A stretch of DNA of 64,000 bases from Dielma sp000508965 (GTDB lineage Bacteria; Bacillota_I; Bacilli_A; Erysipelotrichales; Erysipelotrichaceae). A program made the position numbers and the translations under genes. This document shows, piece by piece, positions 18,081 to 27,766 of the stretch (positions are counted from its first letter, which is position 1; the number at the start of each line of letters is the position of its first letter). The stretch covers positions 186,001 to 250,000 of the forward strand of contig BAHV02000021.1 in NCBI GenBank assembly GCA_000508965.1. The letters are read 5' to 3'. The notes beneath the pieces are model-generated. The model saw nothing but the letters and a program-made list of their open reading frames with translations, made no database searches and had not been told where the DNA came from.

Positions 18081-19337
18081 TTAAGCCTCCTGTTGTTTTA
18101 AAATTTCAGCTTCCTCAGCACAGGCAAATTTGTCTTCTCTGCGCATAAACGGAATATAAATAATATAACATAAAACTAACTGAACGAGCTGAGCAATGAT
18201 TCCCTGCCAGCCATTTGTAAAGAATCCGCTGATGATAACCGGAAAGCCGGTAGGCAGCGTTACACCATTTGTATAAGGTAAAAAGCCAATTATTGTCAAT
18301 AGATAAGCACTTAATACGGAAACCGCCGGCGTCAGCATCAATGGAATCAGCATACGAATGTTCATTACCTGAGGAATACCGAATTTGATTGGTTCGGAAA
18401 TTCCAAACAACGCCGGAACTAAACCAAGCTTACCTGTTGCCTTAAGTCTTTCTGATTTGCAATTAAACATGCAGTGGAATGAAACAGCTAATGAACGTGC
18501 ACCGCGATTACCTAATACAAAGCCGAATGTAAATAAATAAGGCAATGCCTCACCGGCTGAATATGCTGAAAGGTTTGCCATCTGAGGTTCCATCCAAAGC
18601 ATCATGATAACCGGCATCATGGTCACAACACCATGCATACCAAAGAACCATAATAATTCAATAAATGCTACGACGATCATTGCTGAGAATACATTATTTC
18701 CCAGATGCATGAATGGTTTCTGAATAAATGTCATCAGCATTGATGTTACTGTACCATAAGGTGTCAATGTCATCACATTCGCAATAATCGCAAACAATAA
18801 AGCAACTAAAATACCCGGAATGATTGCCGCAAATGAATTAGCTACAAATGGCGGCACAGAATCAGGCATTTTAATGGTCAGCTTATGATCAACTGCCCAG
18901 ATATATAAACGTGCTGCTATCAGTGAACCGAATAAGGCAGTAAATACACCCTGACTTCCGAAGCTGCTGACTGCAAAGGCTTCACCCTCAGCTAACGGAC
19001 AAAGGATAAAGAAAGCCAGCAAACCCATGATTCCGCAGTTAACGGCATCTTTCTTCATGATGTCACCTAATTTATAAGCAACTAAGAATGCGATATATAC
19101 AGAGATAATATCTATCGTCATCGTAGAAATCAGTTTACAGACTGCAAGGATCCCTGTGCTTTGCATAAATGCCTGTGTTGGTCCGATATCAATGGCTCCG
19201 ATCAAGGTAAACACTGAGCTTACCATCATTAATGACATTGTCCCCATCATTCCCTGTGATAAAGCTTTCATATAAACATTATTTGAAAAAGCTATGGAAA
19301 ACTTATTTAAACCATCCTTCAAATTATCAAATTTCAT
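18081..19337 (-). CDS. PTS cellobiose-type IIC permease
   Basis: 418 residues with about ten membrane helices, the sugar channel of a Lac/Chb-family PTS. The segment GISEPIKFGIPQVMN (about 310) is the conserved IIC substrate-site motif (GxxEPIxFG). The 4-bp overlap with the phosphatase gene upstream shows coupling. The substrate is probably a beta-glucoside disaccharide, phosphorylated on entry and cut by the operon's 6-phospho-beta-glucosidase. Confidence 0.92.
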   Translation of the reverse strand: MKFDNLKDGLNKFSIAFSNNVYMKALSQGMMGTMSLMMVSSVFTLIGAIDIGPTQAFMQSTGILAVCKLISTMTIDIISVYIAFLVAYKLGDIMKKDAVNCGIMGLLAFFILCPLAEGEAFAVSSFGSQGVFTALFGSLIAARLYIWAVDHKLTIKMPDSVPPFVANSFAAIIPGILVALLFAIIANVMTLTPYGTVTSMLMTFIQKPFMHLGNNVFSAMIVVAFIELLWFFGMHGVVTMMPVIMMLWMEPQMANLSAYSAGEALPYLFTFGFVLGNRGARSLAVSFHCMFNCKSERLKATGKLGLVPALFGISEPIKFGIPQVMNIRMLIPLMLTPAVSVLSAYLLTIIGFLPYTNGVTLPTGFPVIISGFFTNGWQGIIAQLVQLVLCYIIYIPFMRREDKFACAEEAEILKQQEA

Positions 19338-20125
19338 TTTCTTTCCTCCAGATAATTTTTCTTTAATTCCTCGATCTTCTCCGGACCGAAATTTAATTCT
19401 TGGCTGGCATAGTTTTCAATACCGCCATAAGAATCATTGATCATATTCAATGCCCCTAAAAGAAATTCCTCTCTTGCTTCCTTAAGATAACGCAAAGCTA
19501 ATACAAAATCTTCATTGTGCGTTTGCTCATAGGCTTCCGCCAAGCTGCGTGTATTCTTCTCATGCTTGCATACATTGGTAAGCATATAATCTTCCACAAC
19601 GGTTTTCTGATCCACCCCAAGCAGCAGCAAGATTAAGGCAATCCCATAACCGGTGCGGTCTTTGCCGCCGCGGCAATGTTGAACAATGCCGCAGTTATTC
19701 ATATCCAGCAGCAAATGCAGCATTTTTGAATAGCTCTCTTTTGACGAGGATGCTAATACAAATTCGCGGTTCTGGGATGACATCATATCATAAGCCTGTT
19801 TCGCTGTAATCTTGTCGGACCGCTGTTCAAGCAGATGCTTGTTATCTGAACTTGCCAGCGCCGCGACATCTGCCTTAGGATCAAGATAGATCACTTTGGC
19901 ACCCGGGATGGCTTTATCCTCATTATTGACTCTTTCCCGCTCGGAGCGATAGTCAATAATCGTTTTAATGTTCAGCTTGCGGATCGTTTCAATATCTGCC
20001 TCACTCAGCTTGCTTAATTCATCCGAGCGATACAGTAAGCCTTTCTTCACCACAAGTCCTTCACTAGTTTCATAACCGCCTATATCTCTGAAATTATAGG
20101 CTTTCTCTAATCGTATTTGATTCAC
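19334..20125 (-). CDS. Tyrosine/dual-specificity protein phosphatase
   Basis: 263 residues of the bacterial Tyr_phosphatase_3 type. The N-terminal AYNFRDIGGYET and the P-loop HCRGGKDRTGYG (CX5R, Cys nucleophile about 145) are intact. The family removes phosphate from protein tyrosine or from phosphoinositides and other small phosphates. It lies inside a sugar-PTS operon between the regulator and the IIC gene, so it may act on a phosphosugar or adjust a PTS or regulator protein (inference). There is no signal peptide. The start is ATG at 20125 behind AGGAGG. Confidence 0.88.
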   Translation of the reverse strand: MNQIRLEKAYNFRDIGGYETSEGLVVKKGLLYRSDELSKLSEADIETIRKLNIKTIIDYRSERERVNNEDKAIPGAKVIYLDPKADVAALASSDNKHLLEQRSDKITAKQAYDMMSSQNREFVLASSSKESYSKMLHLLLDMNNCGIVQHCRGGKDRTGYGIALILLLLGVDQKTVVEDYMLTNVCKHEKNTRSLAEAYEQTHNEDFVLALRYLKEAREEFLLGALNMINDSYGGIENYASQELNFGPEKIEELKKNYLEERK

Positions 20126-20137
20126 AAACTTCCTCCT

Positions 20138-22021
20138 TTAATTCAACCGCATCAATTCCTCAACAAAAGTTTCATAATTTCCGTTATCAATCAGCCGCTG
20201 AACGGTATTGTTTTTAGACAACAGTTTTATGATCCATTCATATAAGAACTTATATTTCTCACTGGATGTTTTACTCATCGAAATCAGAAAAATGATCCAA
20301 ACCTTCTGTTTATTCCATTCAATCGGCTTTTTCAGCATCGTTACAGAAATGAAGGTTGACTCTGTACATGTTTTATTCGGATGCGGCAGTGCAACATGCG
20401 GCAGCAGATCCGTGGATGAAAATTTCTCTCTTTCCAATACCAGTTCTTCAAACTCATCCGGCAGCTCGATATTTTCACGCAACCGCTTAAAGATAACAGC
20501 CAGCGCTTCATCCTTATTCGCTGCTTCCACATTCGTAAAGAATAATTCCGGTTTAAAAAACTGTACGATATCTTTGATTTGAATTTCATTGGTCAGCACC
20601 GACTTGATTTTCTGAATGCTGTCCTCATTCAAGAAGAATGAAAATTCAAAGATTGGAACGGATGTTTTTATTTTCAACGGAACGGTTGTAAAGATATAAT
20701 CAATTTGATGACTTTCAAGCATTGCCTCTACCTGATTCACATCACAAATATCAATGGTCTCAATGAATTGGGAGAAGTATTGCTGGAAATTATAATAAAT
20801 CAGCTGGGAGCTGGCCCGGCCGCTTCCGCAAACCACCAGCACCTTCTTTTTCGATATCAGCTGTTTTTCCTTCTTTAAAGCTACGTCAAAATGCAATGCG
20901 AAATAACTGATTTCTGATTCAGAGATAGGATAACCCCATGCTTCTTCAATCATATGTGTCGCGACAATCGCCAAATCATAGCCGCTGATGCATTGCAGCC
21001 GAACCTCTTCAATAATCGGATTTTTCAATACGATGCCATGCTCAAGCCGGAATTTTAAGGGGACTAGATGCAGGCCAAGCATGATTCTCAAATTGAAGTC
21101 ATTCAGAAAATTAAAATTCATGTTATCACGCAAATAGATCAGAATCTTTTCAACAAGTTCGTTGATTTCTTCAGGTACCTGTGAGCTGTCTTTTTGGTCA
21201 ATTTCCTGCTTAGAAAGCAGCTGCAGCAAAACATATTCCTGTTCTGAATCGTTAAACTGAATGGAGAATTCCGCTTCCAGCTGCTGAATAATCAAATCCA
21301 TCAGCTTATCTTCATTTTGTGAACAATGCGCGCTCTCTAAACTGAAATCAATCGTATTCCCTTTCATGATTCTTTTGATTGAAATGTATAAATGGCGGAT
21401 CAAGCCGTCGGTTAAATACTCAGGCAAGCTGTAATTACATGTTCCGAACGCATTGTTCACGATATTTCTTATTTTTTCATAAACATCGTTATCCTCATCA
21501 ATAGATTTAAACATTGATTCCTTCACTAAACATTTCTGTACATAATTACTGGATATAAAACGGCGATAATCAAATTCATTGCCATGGATTCTAAGTCCAT
21601 AATGAGGCTTTACCTCAATTTCAAGGTTATAGTTTGCTAAGATGCCCCGAAGCTGATTCAGTGCTTTGGTTAAGGTTGACTTAGAAATATACAGACTCGC
21701 AACTAAATCATCAGCCTTGATATAGCCATCCGTTTTAATCAATTCCTGAATGAGCTTATCAATAACATCATCCTCAGAGGCTTCTTCATGCTGCCATATC
21801 CTGTTAAATAGGTCTTCGTCATCAACTTTCAATTCATAACCGATGCCCTTTTTCACGAGGATTGTGGCGCCATAAGATTTCAATTCATCGTTTAAAAGCG
21901 GGATGCGGTTTTGAATGGTTTTAGAGCTTTTAGATAATGAAAAGGATATGCTCTTACTGGATATGCCTTCTTTGTTTTTAGCTAATAGTTCTAAAATTCG
22001 ATAGTCGATTTTATTTAACAT
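20138..22021 (-). CDS. LicR-type PRD/EIIB/EIIA transcriptional activator
   Basis: 627 residues. Two N-terminal winged helices (1-60, 85-150), PRD1 (about 185-285), PRD2 (about 290-395), an EIIB-like domain with Cys in VVCGSGRASSQ (about 400), and an EIIA domain with phospho-His in ALPHPN (about 550). Such proteins switch on beta-glucoside PTS operons, with activity set by HPr and the local EIIB. It is encoded within its own operon, so autoactivation is likely. It is 89 bp downstream of the 6-phospho-beta-glucosidase gene. Confidence 0.92.
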   Translation of the reverse strand: MLNKIDYRILELLAKNKEGISSKSISFSLSKSSKTIQNRIPLLNDELKSYGATILVKKGIGYELKVDDEDLFNRIWQHEEASEDDVIDKLIQELIKTDGYIKADDLVASLYISKSTLTKALNQLRGILANYNLEIEVKPHYGLRIHGNEFDYRRFISSNYVQKCLVKESMFKSIDEDNDVYEKIRNIVNNAFGTCNYSLPEYLTDGLIRHLYISIKRIMKGNTIDFSLESAHCSQNEDKLMDLIIQQLEAEFSIQFNDSEQEYVLLQLLSKQEIDQKDSSQVPEEINELVEKILIYLRDNMNFNFLNDFNLRIMLGLHLVPLKFRLEHGIVLKNPIIEEVRLQCISGYDLAIVATHMIEEAWGYPISESEISYFALHFDVALKKEKQLISKKKVLVVCGSGRASSQLIYYNFQQYFSQFIETIDICDVNQVEAMLESHQIDYIFTTVPLKIKTSVPIFEFSFFLNEDSIQKIKSVLTNEIQIKDIVQFFKPELFFTNVEAANKDEALAVIFKRLRENIELPDEFEELVLEREKFSSTDLLPHVALPHPNKTCTESTFISVTMLKKPIEWNKQKVWIIFLISMSKTSSEKYKFLYEWIIKLLSKNNTVQRLIDNGNYETFVEELMRLN

Positions 22022-22110
22022 GTTATCACCTTGATACCATTATGACACTTTTTACAATTTCCTTCCAATGCTTTATATTCCGCATAGAAGGGGAAAAAAT
22101 CAATTGGAAA

Positions 22111-23583
22111 TTAAGCTAAATCCTTACCATTACTGGCAATAACCTTTTGATACCAATAGAAGCTGTCTTTCCTGCTGCGGTCAAAGCTTCCCTTGCCTTC
22201 ATCATCTTTATCTACATATATGAACCCATAACGCTTCCGCATCTCTCCGGTTCCTGCTGATACTAGATCGATACAGCCCCATGTCGTATAGCCTATCAAA
22301 TCGACTCCTGCTTCGATCGCCTTATCCATGTCGATAATATGTTCTCTGATATAGTCGATGCGGTATGGATCATGGATCGCTCCGTCACTTTCCACTTCAT
22401 CATAAGCACCCAAGCCATTCTCTACAACCATTAACGGCAGCTCATAACGATCATAGATCATTTCCAGATAATAGCGCAGTCCCTTTGAATCTAAGGCCCA
22501 GCCCCAGTCCGAATAGGTCAGATACGGATTCTTTGCCCCGGCTGAGAAATTGCCGCTTACCGTTTCCTTTACTTCATGGCTCGTTACTACCGTCGACATG
22601 TAATAAGAGAAGGTATACAGATCCACCGTTCCTGCCTGCAGATCAAGCAGATCCTGTTCGGTGATATCTAAATGCACATCATGCTCAGCCCACAAGCGTT
22701 TCGCATAGCTTGGATATTTTCCCTTGCACTGTACGTCGCCGCAATAGAAGATTCCCTTTTCCCATGTATGACGGTTCAGCAGGATATCTTCCGGATCACA
22801 GGTTCCCGGATAGAACGTGATGCCGCAGATCATACAGCCCACCACATAGTCCGGATCGATTTCATGCGCTTTCTTTACCGCATGTGCACTCGCTACAAAC
22901 TGATAATGCAGCTGCTGATAGGCTTTCTGATACATCGCGTCATCGGCCTTGTTGCCAAACATTTCTAAAAACATGACCGTGTTATTGATTTCATTGAATG
23001 TCAGCCAGTATTTTACTAACCCTTTGTATTCTTTAAAGCAGGTTTCAGCGAATCGGTCATAAAAGTCGATCAATTGACGATTGTTCCAGCCGTCATAATG
23101 CGCCTCTAAATATAATGGCGTATCAAAGTGATGGATCGTAACCAAGGGTTCGATGTTGTATTTTTTACATTCTTCAAATACAGAACGATAAAATTCAACA
23201 CCCTTATGATTAGGTTCAGCTTCATCACCGTTAGGATAGAGACGCGACCATGAGATTGACATTCTGAACATTTTAAAACCCATTTCCGCAAATAAAGCGA
23301 TATCCTCTTTATAGCGATGATAGAAATCGATACCGTCATGATTGGGATAATAGCAATCATCAAGCACGGCATACTTGGCGCCCTCAGGGAGTGCTTCACC
23401 CATACTTCTGATCTTACCCGGTTTGCCGTCAGCACCGATATAAGTGATCATCCTCGCTTCCTTAACCGAACCGCCGGTAGTGACATCAGTCAAAGCCATG
23501 CCGCGGCCGTCTGCGTTCCATGCACCCTCACACTGATTGGCAGCTGTTGCACCGCCCCAGTAAAAATCTTTTGGAAAACTCAT
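22111..23583 (-). CDS. 6-phospho-beta-glucosidase (GH1)
   Basis: 490 residues from ATG at 23583 (GGAGG 8 bp upstream; the earlier TTG is less likely). Glycoside hydrolase family 1: acid/base Glu in TFNEIN (about 200), nucleophile Glu in VVENGLG (about 393). It cleaves beta-glucoside 6-phosphates delivered by the PTS encoded downstream, giving glucose-6-phosphate and an aglycone or glucose. First gene of the operon. N-terminal FPKDFYWGGATAANQCEGAW is typical of BglA/AscB. Confidence 0.94.
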   Translation of the reverse strand: MSFPKDFYWGGATAANQCEGAWNADGRGMALTDVTTGGSVKEARMITYIGADGKPGKIRSMGEALPEGAKYAVLDDCYYPNHDGIDFYHRYKEDIALFAEMGFKMFRMSISWSRLYPNGDEAEPNHKGVEFYRSVFEECKKYNIEPLVTIHHFDTPLYLEAHYDGWNNRQLIDFYDRFAETCFKEYKGLVKYWLTFNEINNTVMFLEMFGNKADDAMYQKAYQQLHYQFVASAHAVKKAHEIDPDYVVGCMICGITFYPGTCDPEDILLNRHTWEKGIFYCGDVQCKGKYPSYAKRLWAEHDVHLDITEQDLLDLQAGTVDLYTFSYYMSTVVTSHEVKETVSGNFSAGAKNPYLTYSDWGWALDSKGLRYYLEMIYDRYELPLMVVENGLGAYDEVESDGAIHDPYRIDYIREHIIDMDKAIEAGVDLIGYTTWGCIDLVSAGTGEMRKRYGFIYVDKDDEGKGSFDRSRKDSFYWYQKVIASNGKDLA

Positions 23584-23764
23584 AAACAATACCTCCTTGC
23601 CTTTATTATTTCATTTCTGCGAATACTTTTCCGCAACGCTTTTTTCTTTTGAGTAGAGAAAAAGCGTAAGGGAATCATTAATAATGGTAATAATAGCCGC
23701 AAAATAAAAGATATTTTGACTTTAGGACAATAAAGCTTTGTACACAAACAAAAGATATTGGCTG

Positions 23765-23812
23765 AAAAAAACCATCGATTATGCATGACAGGGATACATA
23801 ACCGATGGTTTT
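23765..23812 (-). terminator. Terminator after the XRE gene
   Basis: AACCATCG(G)TTATG and CATAA(T)CGATGGTT pair around a 13-nt loop with one mismatch and run into TTTTTT on the minus strand. Confidence 0.75.
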
Positions 23813-23837
23813 CTTTATTAAATTTATAATCAGCCAC

Positions 23838-24035
23838 TTATGGCATAACAGTGAAAATCTCCTCAATAGTGACACCAAATACTTTTGCTATATTCCAAGC
23901 CAAAACCAAAGAGGGATTGTATCGCCCCTTTTCAAGATTGCCAATTGTCTCTCGGCGTACACCTACCAATTGTGCTAAGTCCTCTTGCTTCATGTCGTTT
24001 TTTGCTCGGAATTCTTTAATTCTGTTCTCAATCAT
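23838..24035 (-). CDS. Small XRE-family regulator
   Basis: 65 residues, essentially one Cro/C1 helix-turn-helix (MKQEDLAQLVGVRRETIGNL). This short type typically represses its own operon. It overlaps the upstream membrane-protein gene by 8 bp, and a 17-bp perfect palindrome covers the shared promoter, a fitting operator. Confidence 0.88.
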   Translation of the reverse strand: MIENRIKEFRAKNDMKQEDLAQLVGVRRETIGNLEKGRYNPSLVLAWNIAKVFGVTIEEIFTVMP

Positions 24036-24393
24036 TACTTAATTCCCACTTTTCTTTAAAGCCGTAAAATGCCGTAGATAAAGCATAGACGATAACTGAA
24101 ACAGCCCAGCCGGATGCAAAGCCTATTGAAAGAGCATCATGTCCGGCTCGATTTTGGAATAGAAAACAGATTGTTGTAATGACAGCAGTCATAATCATTC
24201 CACAATAAAATGCCCTTGAAGCTGATTTATTCATATACTCTTCCAACATTTCATCAGATTTTATAAAAAAATATTCTAAATTAACAGCAAATGCGAAGAA
24301 GCCCAGAAATCCTTTTTCTTCTGTAAATATGCCGATAAAGCCTAATAATGAAAGTAAGCTCATTGCACCATATAAATATTTATGACTTTTCAT
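24028..24393 (-). CDS. Four-helix membrane protein (DUF3796-like)
   Basis: 121 residues with about four hydrophobic helices (about 8-25, 28-45, 65-82, 95-112) and a charged middle loop. Proteins of this look are commonly paired with a small XRE regulator in Bacillota, as here; their function is not known. The pair resembles self-regulated membrane modules rather than a toxin-antitoxin system, since the membrane protein is larger than typical toxins. The start is ATG at 24393 behind GGAGGAG. Confidence 0.7.
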   Translation of the reverse strand: MKSHKYLYGAMSLLSLLGFIGIFTEEKGFLGFFAFAVNLEYFFIKSDEMLEEYMNKSASRAFYCGMIMTAVITTICFLFQNRAGHDALSIGFASGWAVSVIVYALSTAFYGFKEKWELSND

Positions 24394-24404
24394 AATACTC
24401 CTCC

Positions 24405-24447
24405 TATGTGGTATATTTATATCTTTGTGTTATAAATATACCACATA
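24405..24447 (-). promoter_or_regulatory. 17-bp perfect inverted repeat over the promoter and ribosome site
   Basis: The arms 24405-24421 and 24431-24447 are perfect complements (outer part TATGTGGTATATTTATA) around a 9-bp spacer. One arm contains the -10 box; the other ends at the ribosome site of the membrane-protein gene. It is the likely operator of the XRE regulator. Confidence 0.7.
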
Positions 24448-24463
24448 AAGAAAAGTTAGTCAA
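24435..24463 (-). promoter_or_regulatory. Promoter of the XRE/membrane-protein operon
   Basis: TTGACT (24463-24458), a 17-bp spacer and TATATT (24440-24435). The -10 lies inside the palindrome, so regulator binding would block polymerase. Confidence 0.7.
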
Positions 24464-24535
24464 TTGCAATCAGAATAAATTGTACTATCTCTTTAGATTT
24501 TGCAGATAAATAAGCAGTCATCGTAAACAGCAAAT

Positions 24536-25285
24536 TTATGATTGAAGAATGCGCATAAAGCATTCATTGAATGGCTCCCATGACTGTACATCCTGTTTAA
24601 TCAATGCTTCAGCCTTTAGGTTTAAAGCTGTCAGCTGACTTTCAATGAATAGATCCAGCGCTTCAATTCGATTCACGGTCTCTTTTTCACAGGCCCGCTG
24701 CTTTGCCGCCGTCAAATCGAGAAGTATCTGACTCAATGGATCGTTCAGTTCGGCTGCCATCAAATCGGTGAACAACACCGGCGGCGGACAAGCTTTTTCG
24801 ATTATCCACTGACACGCAAGCAGTCCGCGCATTACATAGAGATACTTTTTAGGCTGAATCTGACTGCCGCTGCATTGAGCATATACATTTTCAGCAATTT
24901 TTAAATAATGATATACAGCACGGCGAATATTAAAAGTTTGCGGACACTGGAGCAATTGCTCTGCCGCGGCTGAGGTTTGATAGATAATCGGCGAATGCAG
25001 CCACTCCAAAAGCGTTGGATTGCCATCATGCAGCAGCTTAAGTGCCTTTTTCACATCCCAGCCATTGATATCCCAAACGGCATCCACCGGTAATTCAATC
25101 ACATCACGCTGTTTATCTAATTTTAAATAATCAGACCACTTTCTTGCATAGATAAAACGCACATCATAATCACTGTCCGCAGAGGCAAAGCCCCAAGCTC
25201 GGCTGCCCGATTCAGCAGCAAAGAGGATTCGCACATGATGATCCTGAGCTATCTGATTTAATTTTTCTTGAACCTGATTCCGCAT
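24536..25285 (-). CDS. RNA-repair nucleotidyltransferase (RlaP-like, PF10127)
   Basis: 249 residues from ATG at 25285 (AGGTG upstream; an earlier GTG at 25294 is possible). Pol-beta nucleotidyltransferase motif GSRAWGFASADSDYDVR (GS...DxD) near residue 30 binds metal and NTP. PF10127 proteins recur beside RtcB ligases and are thought to extend or cap broken RNA ends; substrates are unproven. The gene starts directly after the rtcB stop (TAAAATG), so the two are coupled. Last gene of the slipin-rtcB-NTase operon. No terminator was seen directly after it. Confidence 0.85.
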   Translation of the reverse strand: MRNQVQEKLNQIAQDHHVRILFAAESGSRAWGFASADSDYDVRFIYARKWSDYLKLDKQRDVIELPVDAVWDINGWDVKKALKLLHDGNPTLLEWLHSPIIYQTSAAAEQLLQCPQTFNIRRAVYHYLKIAENVYAQCSGSQIQPKKYLYVMRGLLACQWIIEKACPPPVLFTDLMAAELNDPLSQILLDLTAAKQRACEKETVNRIEALDLFIESQLTALNLKAEALIKQDVQSWEPFNECFMRILQS

Positions 25286-25286
25286 T

Positions 25287-26489
25287 TTATTCACCTGCCT
25301 TGAAATTGTAGATTGGTTTTATAATTTTTATAAGCTCCACGGTGGGTTCTATATTGTTTATGATTTCATTCATATCTTTGTAAGCCATAGGACATTCATC
25401 TAATGTATCCGGTTGTATTGAAGTTGTATAGATTCCTTCCATTGATGCCTTAAAAGCTTCCAAAGTAAACTGCTTACGGGCAGACATTCGGCTGAACAAA
25501 CGGCCGGCGCCATGCGGTGCCGATGCATTCCAGTCCGGATTCCCCTTGCCCATACAGATCAGTGAACCATCACGCATATTAATCGGAATCAAAAGGATTT
25601 CTCCCTTTTTGGCTGACACAGCCCCTTTTCTAAGAATCATAGTTTCAGTATCGATATAGTTATGAATGGTTGTAAATTGATCGACAGCATGAAGATTCAT
25701 CGCCGTCATAATTTCATCAGCGATTGCCTGACGGTTCAGCATCGCAAATTGCTGAATAATTACAAGGTCATGAAGATAGTCTTCAAACAAATCCTCTTCG
25801 ACATAAGCCAGCGAAGCCGGAATATCTGAGCGCTGAATATTTTTCAGACGTTCAATCTCTCCTTGTATATCCTGTTCACGGCCGCTTCTGCGATATTCCA
25901 CAATCATATCAGCAATTGTTTTAGGATCAAAATGATTCATTCTCTGCCAGCCAAGCCGCTGATAATGATGCGCCGCCTCGTTGCCTAAATGACGGCTGCC
26001 TGAGTGAATAACCAGATACAGCTGTCCTTCATCGTCTTTGTCAATTTCAATGAAATGATTGCCGCCGCCCAATGTACCGATACTTTTCACCGCTCTGTCA
26101 AGCTTGACAAAAGGCGCACACTTCAGTTCATGAAGATTGATTTTTTCACTGTAAGCATGAGGCTGAGTACGGATATGAAAACCTGATGGAATGCGTGTAT
26201 GAATGATCTGATCCAATTTTTCAAGATCTAATTTTGTTTCTGCCAGATGCACAACCTCCATCCCGCAGCCGATATCCACGCCCACCAGATTAGGTACCAC
26301 TTTATCTTTAATTTCCATCGTAGTTCCAATCGTACAGCCAGCACCGGCATGAACATCAGGCATGATGCGGATTTTAAGGCCTGATGTATAAGGCATGTCA
26401 CATAAAGTCTGAATCTGTTCAATCGCCGATTCCTCGATGGTATCGGTAAATACCTTTGCACTATTGTATTTTCCCTTTATTTCTAACAT
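25287..26489 (-). CDS. rtcB: RNA-splicing ligase RtcB
   Basis: 400 residues, the compact bacterial RtcB type. It joins 2',3'-cyclic-phosphate (or 3'-phosphate) and 5'-OH RNA ends using GTP and Mn2+. Metal and guanylate motifs are present: DVHAGAGCTIG, VGVDIGCGM, GTLGGGNHFIEI, HSGSRHLG and the C-terminal HGAGRLFSR with the guanylated His. There is no Archease gene nearby. The ribosome site GGAG overlaps the end of the slipin gene (1-bp gap). Likely repairs cleaved tRNA or other structured RNA after stress or toxin attack. Confidence 0.96.
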   Translation of the reverse strand: MLEIKGKYNSAKVFTDTIEESAIEQIQTLCDMPYTSGLKIRIMPDVHAGAGCTIGTTMEIKDKVVPNLVGVDIGCGMEVVHLAETKLDLEKLDQIIHTRIPSGFHIRTQPHAYSEKINLHELKCAPFVKLDRAVKSIGTLGGGNHFIEIDKDDEGQLYLVIHSGSRHLGNEAAHHYQRLGWQRMNHFDPKTIADMIVEYRRSGREQDIQGEIERLKNIQRSDIPASLAYVEEDLFEDYLHDLVIIQQFAMLNRQAIADEIMTAMNLHAVDQFTTIHNYIDTETMILRKGAVSAKKGEILLIPINMRDGSLICMGKGNPDWNASAPHGAGRLFSRMSARKQFTLEAFKASMEGIYTTSIQPDTLDECPMAYKDMNEIINNIEPTVELIKIIKPIYNFKAGE

Positions 26490-26490
26490 C

Positions 26491-27588
26491 TTAATCTCCT
26501 TTCATCAGATTACGAAGATTGGCAAGCAGATCGTTACCGCCGTTGACGGTGATTGTGCCAACTTTTTCGCAGATCTTCTCTAAATATTCGAGTTCTTTTA
26601 ATTTATATAATGTCTGATTTTCATCCATGAGCTTTGCGGTATTCAACAGGCTTCTTGTGGAAGCGACTTCTTCTCGGCGGGTGATAACATTAGCCTGTGC
26701 CCGCTTTTCCGCAATTAACACAGTATTCATGATATTGCGGATTTCACCGGGCAGAATAATATCTTTTAAACCGGCATCCTTGATGCTGATATAGAATTCA
26801 TCTTCTCTTACCTTGACTGCCTGATAAACATACTCTGACATTTGTTCTTTATTTTCTAAGATTTCATCAAGGCGGTACCTGCCGACAAATTCGCGCAGCA
26901 CTTGTTGAAAGACAACATAGATCTGATTTTGGAAGTCAGCAATCTCCGTACAAAGACGCACAGCATCCTTTACCGCATAACGGCAGACAAAGTTGATACG
27001 CAATGTCACCTTATCCAGCGTCAGCATTTCCTGACCGCAGATATCCATCTGCAGAAGCCGTGTATCAACATGCTGGACGGTAATTTCCGATTCATTATTC
27101 CAAAAATAGTAAGTACCGCCATTTAATACACGATTCAATTTCTTATCGATAAAAAGCAGTGCCTTTTCATGAGCCGCCACATCGACTTTCGTATAAAGCT
27201 GCTTTGAGATTTTAGCGAATAAATATTTGGGAAAGTCTTCTGCCACTTCTACATTGGACGTATCTACAGTTACAAATGTATGTTTATCATAGACATTCCA
27301 AAATGCGCGGCGGCCTCTTGTCAGACAGCCGGCAAAGCAGTCATTTACAAAGTGCAGTACAAAGGTTTGATCTTTAATTTCAACAAGATCAAGCTGAGAT
27401 GCTAACTCAGGATTGCTGAGGAAGATGTTTAAATCATAATCTTCGATTTGAAATTCATCATTCAGCGATACAATTTTAATTTCTTTAGATTTGCTGAAAT
27501 TGCGGACACAGCCCGGCATCAGCAGCTTCACGAATAAACCCTTTTTAAATAATAAGCCTCTTTCATTTTCATTTATAATCTGTTTCAT
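26491..27588 (-). CDS. Slipin/SPFH (band 7) protein of the RtcB operon
   Basis: 365 residues from ATG at 27588 (GGAGG 7 bp upstream). The SPFH/band-7 domain spans about 60-290, followed by a helical tail (about 290-350) fit for oligomer formation. I see no convincing membrane helix at the N-terminus, unlike classic stomatins, so it may assemble in the cytosol or on the membrane surface. Slipins of this sort recur directly upstream of rtcB; their role in RNA repair is unknown. First protein gene of the operon, right after the tRNA-like RNA segment. Confidence 0.85.
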   Translation of the reverse strand: MKQIINENERGLLFKKGLFVKLLMPGCVRNFSKSKEIKIVSLNDEFQIEDYDLNIFLSNPELASQLDLVEIKDQTFVLHFVNDCFAGCLTRGRRAFWNVYDKHTFVTVDTSNVEVAEDFPKYLFAKISKQLYTKVDVAAHEKALLFIDKKLNRVLNGGTYYFWNNESEITVQHVDTRLLQMDICGQEMLTLDKVTLRINFVCRYAVKDAVRLCTEIADFQNQIYVVFQQVLREFVGRYRLDEILENKEQMSEYVYQAVKVREDEFYISIKDAGLKDIILPGEIRNIMNTVLIAEKRAQANVITRREEVASTRSLLNTAKLMDENQTLYKLKELEYLEKICEKVGTITVNGGNDLLANLRNLMKGD

Positions 27589-27766
27589 CACAGTTCCTCC
27601 TTTAATTAGACCAGTCTGCATAATCTGAATGCGGCAGCTTTCTTAAGATGACGGAAACAATAAGCGGGAGCTGAGCTATGGCTTTAATGATCTCATCATC
27701 GGTATCCGAAAACCGGCAAGGCAGACAGATTATTTACAGCCCGCAAATGGCAGCTGAGTGCAGCCT

